Below are positions 58,619 through 64,000 of a DNA stretch of 64,000 nt, piece after piece. This DNA is from an uncultured Selenomonadales bacterium. GTDB lineage: Bacteria; Bacillota; Negativicutes; DSM-1736; Dendrosporobacteraceae. The stretch lies in assembly GCA_946407015.1 (NCBI GenBank), contig CAMJML010000005.1, positions 1-64,000 on the forward strand. Direction: 5' to 3'. A program made the position numbers and the translations under genes. The notes under the pieces were generated by a model. It saw only the letters and a program-made list of their open reading frames with translations, was not told the DNA's origin and searched no databases. Position 1 is the stretch's first letter; every line of letters begins with the position of its first letter.

Positions 58619-59746
58619 ATGAATAAGCCGGCTAAAGTTTTGTTCATTACCGCACCAATCGGTTCAGGTCATATCCGTGCTGCTGAGGCTGTTAGTGAAG
58701 CATTAAAAAGTTTAGATCCTGATATTACAACAACAATAGCCAATGTTTTCGACTTTTTCAGTCGGTTTTTAGGGCAGTCTCTGCTGAAAATTTATTTGAA
58801 GATTTTAGACGTATTTCCATGTTTATACGGAAAGCTGTATGGTTGGGGTAACAATAGTAAGTTAGCTCTGTTAGGAAGAGAATGCATTAGCCGGTTTTTG
58901 GCCAGACGAATGTTGCGTTATATTCAAGATTATTCTCCTACGCTCATTGTTTGTACTCATGCCACTCCGGCCGGCTTGGTTGCACAACTTAAAAAGCAAG
59001 GCAGCATTCATATTCCTGCAGTCGCTGTAGTCACCGATTTTGTAGTGCATCGTTTATGGATTTATAATGAGATTGATTATTATTTCGTTGCTAGTGATGA
59101 AATGCAAACGTTTTTATCAGACCATCAGATTATGCGTTCTTGTAGCAGTGTGTCGGGGATTCCTGTGCATGCGTCGTTTGCTCAAACCGTTAATAAACAG
59201 GAAACGATTGCGGCATTAACACTGGATTCATCTATTAGAACAGTATTAATCATGGGTGGAGGCGCTGGGATATTGCCTATGCGTGAGATTGTACTGTCTT
59301 TTAATGAACTGAAACTTCCATTGCAAATTATTGCAGTAACTGGAAATAATGTGAAACTTTATGAAGAATTGCAAAATTTAAAACAAATTTTAACATATAA
59401 AATAAGAATCTTGCCGTTTGTTAGTAATATTCATGAATTAATGGCGGTTGCTGATATTCTCATTACGAAGCCAGGGGGAATGACCTCGGCAGAAGCATTG
59501 AGTGTTGGGGTGCCCTTAATTATTTATCGGCCCATCCCTGGTCAGGAAGAAGGAAATACGAAATATTTATTATCGCGAAGAGCAGCTCGGCGTGCTGATT
59601 CAGTTAGTGAGTTAATCGGTATAGTTAACGAACTGTTGACAAAGAGTGATATTCTCGGCGGGATGCGGATGTACTCCAGGCAATTGGGTCATCCTGATGC
59701 TGCAAAGAAAATTTCAACTGAAATTTTTGTTAAATATTTATCATAA
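58619..59746 (+). CDS. MGDG-synthase/UgtP-like glycosyltransferase (GT28)
   Basis: 375 aa; TTGGAGG before ATG 58619, 17 bp after folK. VLFITAPIGSGHIRAAEAVS (N-terminal MGDG synthase-like domain with 'GxGH'), then LIVCTHATPAGLVAQL, and a C-terminal GT28 part with VLIMGGGAGILPMREIV and ILITKPGGMTSAEALSVGVP (KPGG, nucleotide-sugar binding). Transfers a sugar to diacylglycerol or a similar lipid. Confidence 0.88.
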   Translation: MNKPAKVLFITAPIGSGHIRAAEAVSEALKSLDPDITTTIANVFDFFSRFLGQSLLKIYLKILDVFPCLYGKLYGWGNNSKLALLGRECISRFLARRMLRYIQDYSPTLIVCTHATPAGLVAQLKKQGSIHIPAVAVVTDFVVHRLWIYNEIDYYFVASDEMQTFLSDHQIMRSCSSVSGIPVHASFAQTVNKQETIAALTLDSSIRTVLIMGGGAGILPMREIVLSFNELKLPLQIIAVTGNNVKLYEELQNLKQILTYKIRILPFVSNIHELMAVADILITKPGGMTSAEALSVGVPLIIYRPIPGQEEGNTKYLLSRRAARRADSVSELIGIVNELLTKSDILGGMRMYSRQLGHPDAAKKISTEIFVKYLS

Positions 59747-59846
59747 GTGAGTTTTTTATTTGTTGCAATTATGCTGATGTGCTATAATTACCATTAAATT
59801 TCATGTCAAAATTTAACGTTTGATTTAAATTGACGGCGGTGAAGGC

Positions 59847-60926
59847 ATGGAGCGATTTTATCTTGCAGCATTGCAAATGATCTCTGGAATTGGAAATGCA
59901 CGCTTAAGAAAATTACTTGATTTTTTTGGCAGTGCTCAGCAAGTCTGGCGTGCAAGTCAGCAAGAGATTGTATTATCTCGGTGTTTAGATGAAGCAACTT
60001 GTAATAAATTGCTTCATAATAGGGAAAAGATAGATATATTATCTTTAGCAGAGAAATGGCACAAACAGGGGATCCGCTTATGCCAGGCTACCGATTCAGA
60101 TTATCCTGCTTTGCTCCGGCCTATCTTTAATTCTCCTGTATTGTTGTACTACCGGGGAACACTTCCTCGTACCGATAAATTAATTGCCGTTGTTGGATCA
60201 AGGCGCGCTTCTGCTTATGGAAAGAATGTTGCTCATATGCTGGGGCGTGAATTGGCCCTTGGGGGCGTAACTGTTGTCAGTGGTGCGGCCCGTGGAATTG
60301 ATAGTGCTGCTCATCAAGGAGCTTTAATGGAAGGTAGTACAATTGCCGTACTTGGGTGCGGCATTGATATTACTTATCCACCTGAAAACCGTAGTTTGTT
60401 AAGGCAGATTGCTGAACAGGGAGCCGTTATATCGGAATATCCGCCAGGCACATCTCCTCATGCTGCTTTTTTTCCCGTACGCAACCGAATTATAAATGGC
60501 TTATCCAGAGGTGTTGTTGTTGTTGAAGCTGCTGAAAAGAGTGGTGCGTTAATTACAGTTGAGTATGCGCTTGAGGAAGGGCGGGATGTTTTTGCTGTGC
60601 CTGGCAGTATATTTTCTCAGTCCAGCAAAGGCGTTCATCAATTGATAAAACAAGGAGCAAAATTGATTGATGGAGCGGGAGATGTTTTTGAAGAATATGG
60701 CTGGGTCAATTCGAGGCCGATTGCTTCAATTTCTCAGTTAAGCGCTGATGAAATCATTATTCTGAATACATTAGACTATGAAATTCCATTAACAATCGAA
60801 GAAATTATGATAAAAACCAATTTTTCTAGTTCTGTGATATCCTACGCATTATTACAATTAGAGTTAAGCGGGTTAGTAATGGAACATTGCACTCATTGCT
60901 ACGTTCGTGTTAAGGGGGGGATTTAG
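59847..60926 (+). CDS. dprA: DNA-processing protein DprA
   Basis: 359 aa. Rossmann core: LIAVVGSRRASAYGKNVAHM, then VSGAARGIDSAAHQGAL, GCGIDITYPPENRSLL, ISEYPPGTSPHAAFFPVRNR, RGVVVVEAAEKSGALITVEY and GCIHQLIKQGA-type segment, preceded by a helix-hairpin-helix region (MISGIGNARLRKLLDFFG) and followed by a winged-helix end. Loads RecA on ssDNA in natural transformation. Overlaps topA by 1 base; the GGGGGG before topA is in its end. Confidence 0.95.
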   Translation: MERFYLAALQMISGIGNARLRKLLDFFGSAQQVWRASQQEIVLSRCLDEATCNKLLHNREKIDILSLAEKWHKQGIRLCQATDSDYPALLRPIFNSPVLLYYRGTLPRTDKLIAVVGSRRASAYGKNVAHMLGRELALGGVTVVSGAARGIDSAAHQGALMEGSTIAVLGCGIDITYPPENRSLLRQIAEQGAVISEYPPGTSPHAAFFPVRNRIINGLSRGVVVVEAAEKSGALITVEYALEEGRDVFAVPGSIFSQSSKGVHQLIKQGAKLIDGAGDVFEEYGWVNSRPIASISQLSADEIIILNTLDYEIPLTIEEIMIKTNFSSSVISYALLQLELSGLVMEHCTHCYVRVKGGI

Positions 60927-63094
60927 TGGGTAAAACCTTAGTTGTAGTTGAATCGCCGGCAAAAGCAAAAACAATTGAAAAATTCCTAGGAAAAAACTAT
61001 ACGGTCAAAGCTTCCATGGGGCATTTGCGGGATTTACCGAAAAGCCAATTCGGAATCGATATTGATAATGATTTTACGCCGAAATATATCAATATTAGAG
61101 GGAAGGGTGAGCTGATTAAAAGCTTGAAAGATGCAGCGAAGGCAGCCGATAAAGTCTATCTTGCATCTGACCCTGATCGTGAAGGCGAAGCAATCGCTTG
61201 GCATTTGGCCCATATTTTAAATATAGATACAGACCAATCTTGCAGGATTGTATTTAATGAAATTACTAAACCTGCCATACAAAATGCTGTTAAAAATCCA
61301 CGGCCAATTAATCTTGATCGAGTTGATGCACAACAAGCCAGAAGACTGCTAGATCGTATTGTTGGTTATCAATTAAGTCCTTTGCTATGGCGTAAAGTTC
61401 GCAAAGGCCTAAGTGCTGGCAGAGTGCAATCTGTTGCTGTTAAAATGATTTGTGACCGTGAAAAAGAAATCCAAGCGTTTACGCCCGAAGAATATTGGAC
61501 AATTACTGCAAAACTACGCGAAAAACCTAAAGCTGTACTATTTGATGCTCAATTAATCAGCGTGGATGGCAAAAAAATTACTCTGTCAAATGAGCAGCAG
61601 ACTGATATTGTCAAAGGTGAATTGGAAAGATCAGATTTTATCGTTGCAGACGTCAAGAGAAGGGAGCGACGGCGCAATCCGGCACCTCCTTTTATTACAA
61701 GCAGTTTACAGCAAGACGCTTCCAGAAAATTAGGTTTTACTTCGCGCAAAACCATGATGGTAGCTCAGCAGCTCTACGAAGGGCTCGAAATTGGGAAAAC
61801 AGGACCAGTAGGTTTGATTACTTATATGAGGACAGATTCAACTCGAGTTGCTGAATCTGCTCAGCAGGATGCACGTGAGTATATTGTAGGTAAGTTTGGC
61901 ACTGAATATATGCCGGAAAAACCGCCCGTATATTCATCAAAAAAATCACAGGATGCCCATGAAGCTATAAGGCCTACTAGTATAGAGTTTACTCCCGCAA
62001 GTCTTGCCAATCATCTATCGCGGGAACAACTAAAATTATACACCTTGATTTGGGAGCGTTTTATTGCCAGTCAGATGTCGCCGGCCATCTATGATACCAG
62101 AACAGCTGAAATTACAACCGGTCGGTATGGTCTGAGAGCGACTGGTTCCCAGCTCAAGTTTGCTGGATTTATGGCAGTATATATAGAAGGTAAAGATGAG
62201 GAAGAGAACGATAAAGATATTAGTTTGCCTGAGTTAACAGCAGGACAATCTTTGAAGTTACATAAAATACAACCAGCACAACACTTTACTGAGCCGCCGC
62301 CTCGCTACACCGAAGCTTCCCTGGTAAAAACTCTTGAGGAGAAGGGGATCGGGAGACCGAGTACGTACGCACCAATTGTAGAAACGATTATTGACCGTGG
62401 ATATGTTGTTCGTGTTGAAAAAAAATTTCAGCCAACAGAATTAGGAATTCTAGTTGTCGACTTATTGAAGGAATATTTTAAAACAATCGTAGATGTTGAG
62501 TTTACGGCGGCTATGGAAGATCAACTTGATGAGATCGCGGATGGTAAAGCATCAAAAGTCGAATTGCTTAAAGGCTTTTATGATCCTTTTGCTACAACGC
62601 TAGCTTATGCTGATGAACAAATTGGCCATGTAGAAATTCCAGTTGAAGTATCGGATGTTCAATGTGAAAATTGTGGACGGTATATGGTTGTAAAGCAGGG
62701 GCGATATGGTAAATTTTTAGCATGCCCAGGGTTTCCGGAATGCCGTAACACAAAACCAATTTTAAAGGATACTGGAATAGGATGCCCGAAATGTACCGGC
62801 AACATCGTGGAGCGTCGTACTAAACGAGGAAAAGCTTTTTATGGCTGCCAGAACTATCCAACTTGTGATTTTGTTACCTGGGACACACCGATTCAGGATA
62901 AATGCCAGACTTGTGGTTCCTTACAATTACGTCATCCTTACAAAAATGGCAGTTCTATCATTTATTGTGAAAACGTGCTTTGTCCTACACGAGAAAATAG
63001 TCCTATTAATAAAGAATTAAAGAAAAAGGATAAAAAAGAAACGACTAAAGAAGATGCTGCTAAAAAAAAGAAACGCAATAAAAAACAATCATAG
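60926..63094 (+). CDS. topA: DNA topoisomerase I
   Basis: 722 aa from GTG 60926. Toprim (KTLVVVESPAKAKTIEKFLG, then YLASDPDREGEAIAWHLAHI), active-site Tyr in GLITYMRTDSTRVAE, then C-terminal domain and three zinc ribbons (CENCGRYMVVKQGRYGKFLA, CPKCTGNIVERRTKRG, CQTCGSLQLRHPYKNG), and a Lys-rich tail. Standard length for Firmicutes. Relaxes negative supercoils. Confidence 0.97.
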   Translation: MGKTLVVVESPAKAKTIEKFLGKNYTVKASMGHLRDLPKSQFGIDIDNDFTPKYINIRGKGELIKSLKDAAKAADKVYLASDPDREGEAIAWHLAHILNIDTDQSCRIVFNEITKPAIQNAVKNPRPINLDRVDAQQARRLLDRIVGYQLSPLLWRKVRKGLSAGRVQSVAVKMICDREKEIQAFTPEEYWTITAKLREKPKAVLFDAQLISVDGKKITLSNEQQTDIVKGELERSDFIVADVKRRERRRNPAPPFITSSLQQDASRKLGFTSRKTMMVAQQLYEGLEIGKTGPVGLITYMRTDSTRVAESAQQDAREYIVGKFGTEYMPEKPPVYSSKKSQDAHEAIRPTSIEFTPASLANHLSREQLKLYTLIWERFIASQMSPAIYDTRTAEITTGRYGLRATGSQLKFAGFMAVYIEGKDEEENDKDISLPELTAGQSLKLHKIQPAQHFTEPPPRYTEASLVKTLEEKGIGRPSTYAPIVETIIDRGYVVRVEKKFQPTELGILVVDLLKEYFKTIVDVEFTAAMEDQLDEIADGKASKVELLKGFYDPFATTLAYADEQIGHVEIPVEVSDVQCENCGRYMVVKQGRYGKFLACPGFPECRNTKPILKDTGIGCPKCTGNIVERRTKRGKAFYGCQNYPTCDFVTWDTPIQDKCQTCGSLQLRHPYKNGSSIIYCENVLCPTRENSPINKELKKKDKKETTKEDAAKKKKRNKKQS

Positions 63095-63126
63095 ATTGAT
63101 GCTGTTATAAAATCGGAGGAAAAAAA

Positions 63127-64000
63127 GTGTCCAAAGTTATTGTAATTGGAGCTGGATTAGCGGGGAGCGAGGCGGCGTGGCAAATTAGCCAGGCCGGAAT
63201 TGAAGTGGTCTTGTATGAAATGAGGCCTCATGTGATGACACCAGCCCATCATACAGGCAATTTTGCTGAGTTGGTTTGTAGTAATTCCTTACGAGGAGCT
63301 GCATTGGAAAACGCTGTAGGCTTGCTAAAAGAAGAAATGCGACAGATGAACTCCCTGATTATGCAAGCGGCAGATGCTAATAAAGTTCCAGCAGGAGGCG
63401 CTCTGGCTGTAGATCGGCAAGCATTTAGTGAATATATTACCAATCGCTTAAAACAGAACGCTAAGATAAAAGTTATCAATGAAGAGGTTGTAGAGGTACC
63501 GGATGGAAGCGTTGTTGTTATTGCAAGCGGTCCGCTAACTTCGCCGAATTTATCTGAAGCTATAGCTAAATTAACAGGGCATGAATATCTTTATTTTTAT
63601 GATGCCGCCGCTCCATTGATTTCTCGTGAATCGTTGAATATGAATAAAATCTATAAAGCGTCGCGATATGGCAAGGGTGAGGATGATTATCTGAATTGCC
63701 CGATGAATAAAGAAGAGTATGAAGTGTTTTGGAATGAACTTATTCATTCAGAGAAAACAGCCATAAAAAATTTCGAGAAAGCTATCTTCTTTGAGGGTTG
63801 TATGCCTATAGAAGAAATGGCTTCTCGCGGAATTGAAACATTGCGTTTTGGGCCGCTTAAGCCAGTTGGGCTTGAACATCCGATTACAGGTGAACTTCCC
63901 TATGCCGTTGTTCAACTGCGTCAAGATAATTTCGCAGCAACTCTTTATAATGTAGTTGGTTTTCAGACCCATCTAAAGTGGCCTGAACAAAAAAGAGTCT
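63127..64000 (+). CDS. trmFO: tRNA (uracil-54-C5)-methyltransferase TrmFO, 3' end outside window
   Basis: 291 visible residues from GTG 63127 (CGGAGGA upstream). [20 protein letters not shown] (FAD-binding GxGxxG), [72 protein letters not shown]: the GidA-related folate/FAD-dependent m5U54 methyltransferase. Follows topA by 32 bp, the usual Firmicute order (dprA-topA-trmFO). Confidence 0.96.
   Translation, partial: MSKVIVIGAGLAGSEAAWQISQAGIEVVLYEMRPHVMTPAHHTGNFAELVCSNSLRGAALENAVGLLKEEMRQMNSLIMQAADANKVPAGGALAVDRQAFSEYITNRLKQNAKIKVINEEVVEVPDGSVVVIASGPLTSPNLSEAIAKLTGHEYLYFYDAAAPLISRESLNMNKIYKASRYGKGEDDYLNCPMNKEEYEVFWNELIHSEKTAIKNFEKAIFFEGCMPIEEMASRGIETLRFGPLKPVGLEHPITGELPYAVVQLRQDNFAATLYNVVGFQTHLKWPEQKRV

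Noticed and set aside
1-64000. CRISPR array
   Set aside because: No regularly spaced direct repeats and no cas genes were seen.

Overview
This window comes from a low-GC, Gram-positive-lineage bacterium that forms endospores. The chromosomal part at the right (folP-folB-folK, a GT28-type glycosyltransferase, dprA, topA, trmFO) and the sequence of the split sigK gene suggest a spore-forming member of the Negativicutes (Sporomusa/Pelosinus-like). That placement is from memory of family sequences, not from a search.

The main organising fact is that the mother-cell sigma factor gene sigK is in pieces. The 3' part of sigK lies at 52601-52879. A segment of only about 104 bp from the middle of sigK lies at 14626-14729. 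The 5' part is not in the window and should lie upstream of base 1. The middle and 3' pieces are separated by a 37.9-kb intervening element (14719-52611), bounded by an 11-bp direct repeat AATGAGATAAC. It has a SpoIVCA-like large serine recombinase (14753-16336) convergent with the sigK segment, exactly as in the Bacillus subtilis skin element. Joining the two inner ends in silico gives a 48-bp imperfect palindrome centred on the GA of AATGA, the expected form of an excised attP site. The middle piece is also cut off on its left side, where a second, different large serine recombinase gene (12873-14636) runs right up to and across the junction. The simplest reading is that two independent elements sit at two positions in one sigK gene.

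Bases 1-14625 are the right-hand part of the first element (its left end is off-window). It carries two DUF2971-type genes, a PD-(D/E)XK-like nuclease candidate, a decayed DUF4143 gene, and a tight operon with its own promoter: small HTH protein, NurA-type nuclease, HerA-type ATPase, GHKL (Hsp90-like) ATPase and a radical SAM protein. I do not recognise this four-enzyme combination as a characterised system. It looks like a DNA-processing or defence module and is the strongest candidate for an undescribed system here.

Bases 14730-52600 are the skin-like element. Its left half (16.6-30.7 kb) holds mostly single-gene transcription units with their own terminators: an RsgA-type GTPase behind a possible leader-peptide attenuator, small secreted proteins, GNAT and SAM-methyltransferase genes, a nitroreductase and an EamA transporter. 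The middle (30.8-42.3 kb) is a decayed prophage: ImmA-like peptidase, CI-like repressor, Cro-like protein, 17-bp palindromic operators, CII-like regulator, small phage genes and the N-terminus of a terminase small subunit cut by a dead IS3-family element (42292-43472). The right half (43.5-52.5 kb) again holds short cargo genes, several broken, including DUF5648 repeats, an FN3 protein, an orphan HicB, ankyrin repeats, a DUF2975/HTH pair and a LexA-like winged helix.

From 52880 on, the chromosome resumes with small genes, including a Spo0E-like phosphatase next to sigK. A nicotinate phosphoribosyltransferase gene is divergent from the folate operon, and dprA-topA-trmFO ends the window. No rRNA, tRNA or CRISPR array was seen.
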